Assembly: GCA_963691655.1 (NCBI GenBank)
Contig: OY829329.1
Coordinates: forward strand, 19,916,708 to 19,980,707
Source of the DNA: Toxonevra muliebris
Taxonomy: Eukaryota > Arthropoda > Insecta > Diptera > Pallopteridae
Length of the DNA stretch: 64,000 nucleotides
Direction: 5' to 3'
Part shown: positions 47,526 to 58,386 of the stretch, piece by piece
Position numbering within the stretch: position 1 is the stretch's first letter
Layout of the letters: every line of letters starts with the position of its first letter
Notes under the pieces: generated by a model
The model's database searches: none
Told to the model about the DNA's origin: nothing
What the model saw: only the letters and a program-made list of their open reading frames with translations
Made by a program: the position numbers and the translations under genes

Positions 47526-49327
47526 TTTATTTAACCTTTATGAAGTTGGCATAAGGAGAATTTTTAAAATAAGAAATCACATTTTTCAACATGAAATTTT
47601 TAAAGTTTTAAGCTTGCATTTTGCCTGTACATACATTTCCTTACATCCATTAACATTTTCAAATTAATAAAACAATAGTTATACCTACTACTTAAGGTTT
47701 CATTCATTTAGTTAATTTTTCAAATCATTTTTTAACTTGATAACATCATTCGCCGACTTCGTGGATACGTTTGTTTTATATATTGATATATGATTAACGT
47801 GTAATCATAATAATATATAGTAATAATTATTTAATTAATAAACTAATACACACTTCCCTACACAATTAATATTATTATTACAAATATTTATTAATAATAT
47901 TACTACTAAATATTTGATTTTTGTTTTTAAATTGTAAAACACATATACAAGCATTTGTTTTGTTGTTGTTGTTGCGATAGTTGTAGTTGTAATTATAGTA
48001 GGTATTTTTGTTTTTTTTTTGTTTTGTTTGTTTATTATGGTCAATAGGTTTATATATATATTTATGTATTGAATATATATATAATTATGTATGCGTATGT
48101 TGAACTAATTAACAATTATCCATTTAATTCATCAATATTATTTAAATGTATTGCATATTATTTGCAAGACATTTATTTGTATGTTTGCTTGCTTTTATGC
48201 TTAACATCATATTCTTCACTACAACACTACGTTATTTATTAAATTATAAAATATAAATATGCATTTTGTTTTAGATCTTTTATTTTTAATTTGCTTTTTT
48301 GTTTTTTACTATAAATAGTTGTAGTAAAAAAGTAAAATATAAAAGGAAACAAATGCAATTTTTAAATTCAGTTACGTTTGCTTTTTTTTCTTTTCTTTTT
48401 TGTTTAATTGTTTAAAGAAAATACAATTGAGATTTAAAAGTCCATTATAAGTCTTCGCTGATTGCCAAAAATTGTGTTTTTTTTTTTCTTGCTAAAATTT
48501 ATTTTCATACATATTTTTGTATGTAAATTTTTTGTTGTTGTTTTGATTTAAGCAAATTGTAGAAAAAAAATCCCTTTTTTTCATTTTCTTTGTAAAAAGT
48601 TAAAAAATCAACAATTTAGGTTTTTCGTTTTTTTTTTTTCTTTCTTTACTAATTTTTTCAAAAGACAACAAAAAATGTTTTATTTCGCTTCGTACAAAAA
48701 TGATCAGTTCGCAGTTTTTTTTTATCAATTGGAAAAAAATAATAATTTTTATATATATAAAAAAAAAATATAAAAATTAATTTTCTTTTTCTTGCGAAAA
48801 AAATAAATAAATTTAATATACATTATTATTATGATTATAAAAAAAATATACGAAATAAAAAAGCAAACAAAATGTAAAAATAAAACAGAAAAAACAGTTA
48901 AAAATATAACAAACAAAAATAAAATGCAGTACTTCTAGAAAATTAATAATAAAAATATTAATTATAACACTAACATACAAAATAAAAAATTTATTTAAAA
49001 AAATATATAACTGGCATGTTGGTTTTTATATATATATATAGCGTATAGAAAAGTGTAAAACATAAAGCCAGTCGAAGTGGTCATTTAAGAGTGTAAGAAA
49101 AAAAAAAAAGAGTGTATGTATTTGAGAAATATAGAGTAGCTTTTTTGTTTACCTACAGCATAAGAGCAGACAGACAGTTGTGTTGTAAGTATTAGTAAAT
49201 TCGCAGTGTTTCCATTTGAATGCGTAATGAAAAAGAGCAGCAACCGCAGCAGTAAGATGAGTGAAATGTGCTCGGTGGCGTCGTCGTTTATGCACGCACC
49301 ATAATAATAATGTAGCAGCAGTAACAT

Positions 49328-52300
49328 TTAATTCATTCCCGGTAAAACTTGCACATATCGGTATATGTACAAGCGATAGTCTTTGCTTGCCAACACGACA
49401 CTGCCATCATCCATGAGCGCTACATCGAAGCACTGTGCATGCTTCACTTTTGACTCTAGAGCGGATACCAGTTGACCGTCTTGCTTGAAAATTGTCAAAT
49501 TGAAATTGTTATGATTATCAGCAATCAAGATTTCACCCGCCATATTAATGCCCACACCAATCGGATAATTGGTGACGCCTTCACCACCAATTTGACGCAA
49601 AAAGTGTCCTTCGTAGTTGAAGACTTTAACGCAATGTGCACGATTGTCACTGATGAAGATCTCTTGCTTGTCATTGACGACCACACCATTGGGAAACTCA
49701 AGATGTTTGCTGCAACCGAACTTATGCAATACTACGCCATTCTGATCGAATATGATGACGCGCATCACTTTGCATTCGACAACGATTATGCGTCCCTTAT
49801 TGTCAACGGTAACGCCACGCGGATGCTGTAAGATGTTGGCGCCAAATTTACGTACAAATTGCCCGTATTGATTGTAGATCTGTATTTGGTGTGTTGGTGA
49901 ACGTTCAGTAACGATGATGTCACCCGAAGTACGCACCACAGCCACACGATTTGGATAGAGAAGTTGCGAGTCTCTTTTGCCGCATTCGCCAAATTGAAAT
50001 TTGAAACGCCCCTCCTTGTCGAAGATCTGTATGCGATGATTGTTGGTGTCAGCAACAATGATGTCGTTCTGTGCATTCACAGCGACACCGCTGGGCTCGG
50101 TAAATTGTCCTTCCAATACACCAAATTCACCGAATTTGCAGTGATAGATCATTTTTTGTCGCTTAATTTGCGATTTCGGTGGATACTGGGAAACGGATAG
50201 TAGCTTCGCTGTTAAATCCATCATGGAATCGGCTGAAGATAAGCTGCCATGGGTGACGTTAAGCGCACTCAAAGCGTTGTTGCCAACGGCGCCGTTTACC
50301 GAGTTTACGCTACTAGCTAGAGAGCTCAAGAGTTGCGCACCCGAGAATGGATCTTGTGTTGAGAAGATATTATCATTTCCGCCATTGCTCCATTTATCAT
50401 AGGCATTAACGGGCACTCCGGGTACAAATGGTGATACCGCCGTTGAAACTGAATTATTTTGATAACGTTTTGGCATAAGATCTTCAAAAGAATTGCCATT
50501 ATTTCCGCCTCCATTCCCCATATGATGATTATTATTATTGCGAACAAGCGATATGCCATTGTTAACTGCCGCTGCTACAGCCCCATAATTGCTTTCCAAC
50601 AAACTAGCAGCGAGACCAAGGCCACCGGATAAATGTGAACCACCAGTAACACTGCTGCTGCTACTGTTAGATGAGCTTTGGTTATTCGTTGGTCGTGCAA
50701 TCGGTGGCTGTGGCTGTTTCTGCACGAAATTGCCATTGCTGGATGCGTCTACGGCTGGGCGTATATACCCGAATGTATTACGTACACCTGCCTGAATTGA
50801 TTGATAGTTGGACATGAATTCCAATTCAAATGGTAGCTGCATGTCCTGCATTGCGGATTGCATTTGCAGTTCGAGGGTTTTCTTTATCATTAGCACATCG
50901 GATACACTGTGCGCTTTGGGTGAACGTTCAATTGCCTCACAAGTTTGCACAGCCTTCTCGATAAGATCATTAGAGCGCTGCAACCAGGCGCCATTTGAAG
51001 CGATCTTTGCATTGAAGAGACTCTCCAGTTCCTTAAGCAATTCCTGTTTGCGTTCATCCAGCATTGAACAGAAGAACTGGTATGTTTCGTTGACCTCGTT
51101 GTGCGCCTTTTGGTATTGCATTTTAATCTTGGCAACGCTATTGTCCGAATTATTTACCAGTGGTACAATTTCTCCAATTTTGCAACGTATTTCGGACAAG
51201 ACCGATTGCACAATCGACTCGGGCGGATTTTGTGGATTGAAGACTGCAGCAACTGATGCTGGCAGACTGTGCTCCTGAACGTGCTCAATTTCATGGACGC
51301 CTGCTGAGTGTTCTGCAACAACGCACTCCTTGCAAACGAGTGTGCAGCAAGTACGACAGCTGAACTTTAGCAACTCATGTTTGTGACGGTTGCAGAATAG
51401 TTGTGACGAGGCGTTGGAAGAGGATGTGTTAGAGCGCATTTGCGGCATCAAGCTTGCAAAAATATTATCGCTACCGTTGTGGTTATGGTGGTGATGGTGG
51501 TCATTGTCGTTGTTGAAAACTGAATTTGCAGCTGCTGTTGCAGTGGATGCGGCATGCACGATTTTCGAGAGCTGTGAAAGCGGTTCTTGTTGTTGCAGCT
51601 GTTGTGAATTATGTTGCTGCTGCTGTTGTTGTTGTAGTTGCTGCTGCTGTTGTTGTTGCAATTGCTGCTGCGGCTGTTGTTGTAGTTGCTGCTGCTGCGG
51701 CTGTTGTTGTTGCTGTTGCTGCTGTTTTAGCATAATGCTCAAACTCGAATATTTAAATTCAGATGAAGCTGGATTGTGGGACGCACCTACCAACGCTGGC
51801 GATATGGAGGTTGTGGCGGCGGCGGCGTTACCACCACCAGCCGTACCAATATTCGATTCGTATCCTTTGATGTAGCAAACGTTATGACCGCTAAAGCAAT
51901 GCATAAAATGATGTGCTGTAACGCAATTGGAGCACAAAAAGCTGATGCAATCGAAGCACTTGGCCACAGCATCCGATTGTTTACTCTTGCAAGCGGTGCA
52001 ACGAGGTGCTGCACCTGTGTCATTAGCTGTAGAAACGTTAATCACGTTGCTGCTAACGACGTTTGATAGCAGACTGCTACAAGGGCTGCCTTTGCCACTT
52101 CCGCCGTTACCGTTGCCGCCGACAACGCCGCCACTACTTCCACCACCGCCGTTATTAAGATTACTACCAATGACACCGGGAGAAGCACCACTACTGGTGG
52201 TGCCACCGTTATTGCTGCTACCGGCGCTACTTGTGCTACCACAGCCGCTTAAGCCGCTGCTTGACGATGTCGAGGACGAAGAAGAAGAGGACGAAACTGA

Positions 52301-52501
52301 CGCCGATATGGGATGGTGCTGATTGTTAGTGTTGCTGGCGCTTGTGAATTCGTCGCAAATGGCAGAATCGCTGACAGGAGGCGAAGAGCCGCTCAGTGTA
52401 AGTGGGGAGTCGGATAAGTAACCGTTGTGTTCACCATATGATTCAATTGAATTAGTGCCACCGCGGATAGAATCCAGTGAGGGTGTAGGAGAAGTGGCCA
52501 T
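49328..52501 (-). CDS. brat: Brain tumor (Brat), TRIM-NHL translational repressor
   Basis: One exon encodes 1057 residues, close to the ~1037 of Drosophila Brat. The start MATSPTPSLDSIRGG aligns with the fly start; the frame is open a little further upstream (TTG codon at 52526-52528), but no upstream ATG exists in the exon and AAGATGG is a good start context. Order: Ser/Gly/Asn-rich N-terminus with the conserved GYLSDSPLTLSGSSPP; B-box 1 at about 166-210 (CTACKSK...CFDCISFLCSNC); polyQ of about 50 residues (256-305); B-box 2 at about 368-410 (FCNRHKHELLKFSCRTCC); coiled coil at about 440-560; low-complexity linker; six-bladed NHL propeller at about 776-1057, almost identical to Drosophila. 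There is no RING, as known for Brat. In flies, Brat binds mRNA 3' UTRs through NHL, works with Pumilio and Nanos on hunchback, and restrains growth in neuroblast daughters. It acts in the cytoplasm. Position near the carbonic anhydrase gives no functional hint. Confidence 0.98.
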   Translation of the reverse strand: MATSPTPSLDSIRGGTNSIESYGEHNGYLSDSPLTLSGSSPPVSDSAICDEFTSASNTNNQHHPISASVSSSSSSSSTSSSSGLSGCGSTSSAGSSNNGGTTSSGASPGVIGSNLNNGGGGSSGGVVGGNGNGGSGKGSPCSSLLSNVVSSNVINVSTANDTGAAPRCTACKSKQSDAVAKCFDCISFLCSNCVTAHHFMHCFSGHNVCYIKGYESNIGTAGGGNAAAATTSISPALVGASHNPASSEFKYSSLSIMLKQQQQQQQQPQQQQLQQQPQQQLQQQQQQQLQQQQQQQHNSQQLQQQEPLSQLSKIVHAASTATAAANSVFNNDNDHHHHHNHNGSDNIFASLMPQMRSNTSSSNASSQLFCNRHKHELLKFSCRTCCTLVCKECVVAEHSAGVHEIEHVQEHSLPASVAAVFNPQNPPESIVQSVLSEIRCKIGEIVPLVNNSDNSVAKIKMQYQKAHNEVNETYQFFCSMLDERKQELLKELESLFNAKIASNGAWLQRSNDLIEKAVQTCEAIERSPKAHSVSDVLMIKKTLELQMQSAMQDMQLPFELEFMSNYQSIQAGVRNTFGYIRPAVDASSNGNFVQKQPQPPIARPTNNQSSSNSSSSSVTGGSHLSGGLGLAASLLESNYGAVAAAVNNGISLVRNNNNHHMGNGGGNNGNSFEDLMPKRYQNNSVSTAVSPFVPGVPVNAYDKWSNGGNDNIFSTQDPFSGAQLLSSLASSVNSVNGAVGNNALSALNVTHGSLSSADSMMDLTAKLLSVSQYPPKSQIKRQKMIYHCKFGEFGVLEGQFTEPSGVAVNAQNDIIVADTNNHRIQIFDKEGRFKFQFGECGKRDSQLLYPNRVAVVRTSGDIIVTERSPTHQIQIYNQYGQFVRKFGANILQHPRGVTVDNKGRIIVVECKVMRVIIFDQNGVVLHKFGCSKHLEFPNGVVVNDKQEIFISDNRAHCVKVFNYEGHFLRQIGGEGVTNYPIGVGINMAGEILIADNHNNFNLTIFKQDGQLVSALESKVKHAQCFDVALMDDGSVVLASKDYRLYIYRYVQVLPGMN
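51580..51735 (-). repeat. CAG/CAA repeat encoding the Brat polyQ tract
   Basis: The mixed CAG and CAA codons give a tract of glutamines broken by a few Pro, Leu, His, Asn and Ser residues. Drosophila Brat has shorter Q runs at the same place, between the two B-boxes, so length variation between species or strains is likely. Confidence 0.9.
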
Positions 52502-52534
52502 CTTAGCAAGCTTGCTAAAGGACCACAAATATTT

Positions 52535-52605
52535 CTAAAATATAACGAGAAAGGGAATGGAACAAATTAGTGACTGTAGAAGAAATTTTCATAATAAAAG
52601 TTTAC
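52535..52605 (-). other. 71-bp intron in the brat 5' UTR
   Basis: On the - strand, GAAG|GTAAAC at 52605 and TATATTTTAG| at 52535 bound a 71-bp intron with a branch-point match CTAAT about 35 bases from the acceptor. Size, sites and AT-richness fit the usual short fly intron. A second possible acceptor, GTCCTTTAG, lies 20 bp nearer the ATG. Confidence 0.7.
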
Positions 52606-52786
52606 CTTCAATTCTTTTTCAATTGTTGTTTTTCTTTGCTTGTTGTTTGGCAATTTATTTGTGTTTTGTTGTTCAATTGTAAATTTTGTTTTACTTGTGT
52701 TTTCTAGTGTTGTATAGTTTCAGGCGCTGATGCCAATCGTTTTCATTGCTAAATAATACACACGCACATTCAATTGTAATTTATTT
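52606..52786 (-). other. Brat 5'-UTR exon (181 bp)
   Basis: The segment lies between an acceptor with a long pyrimidine tract (TTTTTTTTTTTTGCAG, cut at 52786/52787) and the donor GAAG|GTAAAC. It is A-rich and CAACAA-rich, as often in fly leaders, and not evidently coding. An internal ATG (in AGCAATGAAAAC) would open a very short upstream frame. The exon therefore needs at least one more upstream exon or promoter further right. Confidence 0.6.
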
Positions 52787-54330
52787 CTGCAAAAAAAAAA
52801 AAGAAGCAAACACATGAATTCAATTAGTTATACATAAAATACTTATATGAAGCAAACTATTAATTATTAAATATTTGCACTTAATTGCAAGTACAATTTC
52901 TCAAAACAATTTTCCCGGGGTATTTCAGCAGCACAAAAATTTATATTTTGTATTAAAATCCTGCTACAGCACTGCCCCCTGTGAAACTAACTATGCGCAT
53001 TATGCAGCGACCCGGGTAAAGCTGAAAAGCCGAATTGAAAAATCCCTGTACTTCATTTGCTGTGTGTTTTGTCGACGACAATGCTGCTACCGCTGTTGTT
53101 GTTGCCGCTGCAGAAATGCTGAATGCATGAACGCAACACTCTGCCGCTTTATAGATGCAATAACACAAAACTCAACTCAACAACAACAAAAATCAGCAAT
53201 AATGCAAATCACACGCACAGACGACAATCAAAAGCAGACCAGACAAGACCAGACTCGAGCTGCGACCCTCTTCTTTTTGCTTTCATCGTCATTCAACGCG
53301 CATTTCAGGGAAAATCAATAAATTTTCCCAATTTCCTACATGCAATTACCAACGCCACCAGCCACCCACCCCTATTCTTCATCATCAGACCGCGCTCACA
53401 GCCGATGTCTTAAACTGTATGTATATGTCTGTGTGTTGTAATCTCTCTTCTCCCTCTCTCTCTCTCTTTTCAATCTGTATTTTAACACCAATCTCAATTC
53501 GCATAAAAGCCGAACTGTTGAATGCCGAGCAGAAAATTAAACACACAGACACATACATATATATATATATATATATAAACAAACCACCTACACAATTGTG
53601 GCGAGAGGAGAATCCCTCAACCCTATTCACACAAAAGCACCCTCCATTTATTTATAGATTCTCTTTATCTTCTAATGTCCTCCCCCCCCTCCCACTCCAC
53701 TCTCATCACATCTTCTGCTGTTTCCAATTCATTATTTACCGCTATACATACATATTTGTGTATATGTATGTATGTGTTATGTCATTGCTGAACGACGCTA
53801 CAGGTTGCGCAGATTCATTCCGCGCACCACTAACCGAAAAAATGGCATGGCGACGCCTTGCCCATCATCATGATGCACCATTTATATTTCCTTACTTCTT
53901 ACTTTCTTCCTGTTTCATACACACGGTGCGGCAACGGCAGCATAAACAACAAAAACATCAGCAACATTACCAATGCATTTCTCTTTATATATGTATGTAT
54001 TCAATGATATCTATACAAACACATATTTAAAAAAAGAAGTATATTTTTGGGGATAGTTTTACACGACGACAGTGTGCTCGCTCAGAGTGAAATTGTCAAT
54101 GTTTGTTTATTTTTTGTCTATTCTCTTCCGCTTCTGCCATTACACACATTGTTTTCCTTATGTATTTTGTCGCTTAAACGATTTTTCTTCAACTTCCCTC
54201 ATTTTCTCGTGTTTTCGAGAAAAAAAAATAAAAATATTCACATTTAGAAAAATTATATTTATTTATGTCAGATAATAGAAATATCTTATTCTCAGACAAT
54301 AAAGATGCTGATTCGGTTTTGTACTATTTC
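52787..54330. other. Upstream region or intron of brat, no gene seen
   Basis: This region is GC-richer than average up to about 54000, with CAG/CAACAA patches and an (AT)n run at 53556-53577. Frames of 148 and 203 codons at 52875-53321 and 53419-54030 on + look like low-complexity chance translations (runs of Cys, His, Ser and Tyr-Ile). The GC-rich character suggests regulatory or 5'-UTR sequence, without proof. Confidence 0.4.
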
Positions 54331-54337
54331 TTTACGG

Positions 54338-54352
54338 TTCCGAAAGGGTTAA
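54338..54352 (-). repeat. Lone terminus of the TTAA-flanked MITE type
   Basis: TTCCGAAAGGGTTAA matches the right end of the 14015-14393 element (TACCGAAAGGGTTAA) at 14 of 15 positions, including the TTAA. I found no left end nearby. Confidence 0.5.
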
Positions 54353-54785
54353 GCACTAACTGGATGTATTATTACATTATTCTGGCTCAACAACCCATGG
54401 AGGGCCTGGGACGAAATTTTTGGCTTCATTCATGTTGTATGAGTTATATTTGCACAAGAATTGGAAGGAACCTACAGTTTTGTGCCGAATCCTGATTTTA
54501 TGGTCTTGTTTTTAGTATTACTATAGAATTGGTTTTAAGTCTAAGTTTTGGTTTGAATTTCGGTTTGACTTTTAATGAATTTCGATAAGATTCTTTTTAA
54601 ACTGATGTTTGATTGATCAAGATTTTTCATCTCATTTTTAGTCAAATTTCTGTGGACTGATAATTGTCCTCTAATTAAGCAAAATCAATCCTCCCCAAAC
54701 CTAAATCTTAGATCGGCCACTGGTCCCTAAAGTCACAATACACTACATGCATTGTATCTATTTGGTTAGTTGGTTGATTTGTTAA

Positions 54786-55726
54786 ACCTCCGATGGGTAA
54801 TGTGGCCTAGCCAGGCCATTTCAATTTTCAAAAGTGAATATTTTCTTCCCCGATTGACTTTTCGGCAAACGGTTTGAATATACTATACATCTCGGCAAGC
54901 TGCGTCTAATGGAGCTATTTGCGTTTAGTTAGTAGAACAAAAATTTTAAGATCAAAACTTCAAGGACTGTACCATGTGGCCTAGACAGGCCACATCGCAT
55001 TCTACATATTTCTTTATCTGGAATGTCCTTTGTTTCGACACCAAACATCTTTGTTACTATAGTGATTAGCACAGAGAACAATAATATGCACGAAAAGCCT
55101 TTTTTATCTGTAGTTGTCACTGATTTTTGTACGAAACTTTGTTTGCTTTTCTCAAGGAAAATGTGACAATGTTGTCGTACGTTGCCAAGGTAGACAAATA
55201 TATTCTATTGTTGTAAAGTCAACGCTATACGCGAGTCACTGAAACCCCTGATAAATGTAAGTCGGATACTGTCTTGGACTACAACGACAATAAAGCAGAG
55301 GTGGACACGATGGACCAAATGGTATCTGGATGCCGTGGCGAAAGATCAACGAACCGTTGGACATTGCTCATGTTTCATAACATGCTGGATATTAATCTGA
55401 TGATGCAATGTGCTTGACGCACGGTAAATGGCCGGAGAATCTACAGATTAATATATATACGTCTACTTTTCAATAATATCAATGATTTTAACTTCGTTAA
55501 TAAAAAAATTCTACCTACATCATGTTTCCTACCTATTACATATTTTATTATATAGACACACAAATACAACTTATGCCTGTATGTAAATATATACAACGTT
55601 TATACACACTATCTATTTGCATACCTACTTTATTTAAAACTACTTTAATAGACCAAACCTTGTAAGTGGCCTGGCCAGGCCACTTTGCCCATCCAAAGGG
55701 GTAAAAGTACATTGCCCATCGGAGGA
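54786..55726 (+). mobile_element. piggyBac-family element, 941 bp, deleted and dead
   Basis: TTAA at 54782-54785 and 55727-55730 flanks termini ACCTCCGATGGGTAATG and, from the right, TCCTCCGATGGGCAATG, which agree at 15 of 17 positions. Three near-palindromes built on TGGCC..GCCAGGCCA lie inside (54802, 54973, 55672), two near the ends, and may be transposase-binding subterminal repeats. A C-terminal piece of the transposase remains (next entry), so this is an internally deleted copy of a full element. TTAA flanks, terminal repeats and protein agree on piggyBac. Confidence 0.93.
55163..55417 (+). pseudogene. piggyBac transposase, C-terminal remnant
   Basis: One frame of 85 codons, with a stop at codon 18, reads TMLSYVAKVDKYILLL, then TPDKCKSDTVLDYND, then AEVDTMDQMVSGCRGERSTN and RWTLLMFHNMLDI. 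This is the family block normally written lDYN..KgGVDtmDqm....R.t.RWpl..F.nmlDi, and the third catalytic Asp (in VDTMD) is present. The start, the first two catalytic Asp residues and the Cys-rich end are gone. It cannot make active enzyme. Confidence 0.92.
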
Positions 55727-55730
55727 TTAA

Positions 55731-58386
55731 CAGACCTACTGTGAGTCTCAACAAATTACGTTTTGAAACCACTTCCTCACCGAACTGGAATTAATCATAA
55801 AACTCTTGCTAAACCCAGAGTTCAGGTATCCTAGCAGATTCTTCGGGCTGACCGCTGTGCAATTACACAAGCCTTACTTTTAAGCTTCCTAGTTTGCAAA
55901 ACATGAGAAGCTTTGAGAGCTGTGAAAGTACATATTCCACATGGAAACAATTAAAAATAAATTGTTATCAAATTCTGCTACATAGACTATAAACAGTAAA
56001 TGTTGTATTTGAACCTTCATAGATCGGTATATACAAGATAAATTTGAGTCTCGGATACAATTTTTAAACTAACGCAGTAATACCATATACTGCAATATCA
56101 ACGAAATCCAGTTAGTATCGAACAATGGCGAATCCAGAAGACGTCCGAGCGGGTTCTCTCTTTCTTTTTATATTTTTAAATACGGACATTTATTTCAAAA
56201 TTGCACTGCGAATTATTTTTTTTTTTTTACTTGACTGATATATTGTAATCCTAATGCACAAACCAGAGAAGAGGGATCGGACAAATAGACTAATCGAGAC
56301 ATCCAGAAAAAATTTAAAGATCTAATAATCATTTAAAATTTTGTATCTATCCGATTTTACCAAGTTATTTCCAGTTCATCACCTCTGACACCAAAAATAT
56401 TGAACTAAAAGAAGAACATGGCGAGTTCAACTGCTCTTCACTAGAGAGCGCAGCACCACATAGAAAAATATATTAAAATCGCTATAACAACGTGCGTTTA
56501 GTCAGACTCTAGCGACCAACAATAAGTTTATAAATCGATGGAATGATGACTTTACAATTTCACTGAGCTCTTATTTTTATTTTTTAGTTAAGTAAATATA
56601 TTTGGATTAACATATTTAATGAAAGGAAATTATTTAGAAGTTGAAAAAAATATATATTAATATAACAATTAGGCATTTATAAAAAATATATAAAAATAAA
56701 AAATAAAAAAACAAATTCACTAATGCTCGCACATAATAGTAGATACACAACATATAACACTCACACAACACAACAGTTTAGTTCATGCGGTTCAACTCGA
56801 GTTCAAATTTTGCGCGCTACCAAAGATAAAAAAAAAAAATAACAACAGCAATAATATAGAAACGACGCCAACCAACCAATATACCATACATATTCTCACA
56901 TTCTTTGTATGTGTTGTAGTAATTGCAAAACATACAACTACATGCAAACATTTGAGAGTGAAATTCTCGCACGAAACGAACATTTTCATATTCTTTTCAT
57001 GTATTTTTCTAAACAATGTTGCCATCTTGTTTGTTGAGATACATATGTATATATGTTGTATGCCAAATTGTAAGTTTATACTTTTACATTTCTAAATTTT
57101 TATTAATGGGCAGCAATGGCTTACAGAATTTTTCTCTCTCTACTACAAATAGCAAATATATTATAACTCTCTCGCATATCATGAGTTTTGCTCTTTTTCT
57201 TCTACTTCTTTCTACACATCTTCCATACTCTTCTATACGAGAATATTTCATATTTGAGTTGAATAAATAAATTTCGTCGTAGACGAAGAAAGAATGAAAA
57301 AAAAAAAAAAAAAGATTATACGTACAAACAACAACAAATTTATTTCCACTTTTGTGAGAATTGTGAGACCATAGAATGTTGAAAAGAAGAAGAAAAATAA
57401 ATACTTAGTTTACCATCAAAAAAACAAAAAGGTGCAAACGCAATAGCAAAGCAAGAAGAAGAGAAAGAAATACGAATAAGAAAATAACAACAAAAAAAAA
57501 GTAAAAAATTAACCACAAAAAGAACTGCGACACGACAGCAATACTCTTGAATATATGTACAATAGAAGAACGGACGCACGGACGAATGGACGGAGGAGCG
57601 ATGACTACAACGAAGTATGCACGAATAATTACTACACGAGTGTGTATGCTTGTGTGTGGAGTTCAATGGAATAGCAAGTCAAGAAACTAACCAAAAAAAA
57701 TACCAACAACGAACGACAACACACAACAAAAACAACGAAAGAACAAAGGAAACGATTACCCGATGCTGACGCTGTCTGTTAGCAAAAACAAGAACATAGC
57801 AACGACGTTGACATGGTAGAAGCCACTATAGCTATGGTAACAGAGAAGGTAGCAGAAGCAGCAGCACAAGCAACAGTGCGACATCAGCAAAAGAAAACAA
57901 ATATATAAAAAATCCCAAAACTTTTTAACCAAGAGGAGGGTGTTACCATATACATACATATATGTATGTATGTACATATGAGTGATACTCATAGGGTGAT
58001 AATACCGTGTCACATTCAGAACAAAAACACCAACAACAACAAATATCACAACAGATACACAATAACAAGAAAAATTGCTGCTGCTGCATTAGAGAATATT
58101 TATATTTTTGAGTAAATAAAAAGAACGAACAAGTATTGAAAGTAGTTGCATACATATTAACAAACAAAAAAGAAAGAAATTCGAAAAGTCTGGAATCTGA
58201 AAAATTGATGAGGGTGGTGAATTAGAAAATCTGCAATTCATATTTTAGAATCATATTGACTATCACAAGTTAAAAATATATTTTTGTTTTTACCTTAGAT
58301 CCCTTTGATGACGCCAATGAAGTAATAGTTCGAAACTATTTAATCTCAGCAAAGCACAGTGACATAAAAAAAAACTCTAGACAGTT
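55731..58386. other. No gene seen; GC-richer patch at 57.3-58.15 kb
   Basis: Nothing codes that I recognise. About 57300-58150 is richer in G+C, with CAACAA and AGCAGCAGC patches, much like fly 5'-UTR or enhancer DNA, and could hold a brat upstream exon. I found no convincing exon boundary. Confidence 0.4.

Larger units (their letters stand above)
38000..49327 (-). other. Possible very long brat 3' UTR / downstream region
   Basis: For about 11 kb after the brat stop the DNA is almost entirely poly-T, poly-A and AT-simple sequence, richer in long homopolymers than the rest of the window, with no coding frame on either strand. In Drosophila, brat is among the genes known to use neural-specific, ELAV-dependent extended 3' UTRs, and ELAV binds U-rich RNA. 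On the - strand this block offers many U-rich tracts and many AATAAA signals (TTTATT on +). The block also contains insertions (39066-39189, 41471-42480, 44450-44678, 46885-47540), so not all of it is under constraint. That it is transcribed with brat is inference; proximal ends close to the stop are also possible. Confidence 0.4.

Noticed and set aside
50808..51278. A 156-residue + strand open frame
   Set aside because: It lies entirely opposite the Brat coding exon and resembles no family; the brat frame explains the lack of stops.
51504..51875. A cysteine-rich 123-residue + strand protein
   Set aside because: It is the antisense shadow of the Brat polyQ tract; the CAG repeat read backwards gives runs of Cys, Ala or Val.
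49328..52528. Brat with an N-terminal extension starting at 52528
   Set aside because: The first codon there is TTG, not ATG, and it lies only 7 bases after a strong splice acceptor. The conserved fly start aligns with the ATG at 52501.
53419..54030. A 203-codon + strand frame upstream of brat
   Set aside because: Its composition follows (AT)n, CTCTCT and TATGTATG runs; there are no domains and no splice or start context.
57340..58167. Minus-strand frames of 74-108 codons rich in Cys, Phe and Leu
   Set aside because: The residues reflect GAAGAAGAA, CAACAA and AGCAGC simple sequence; there are no domains.
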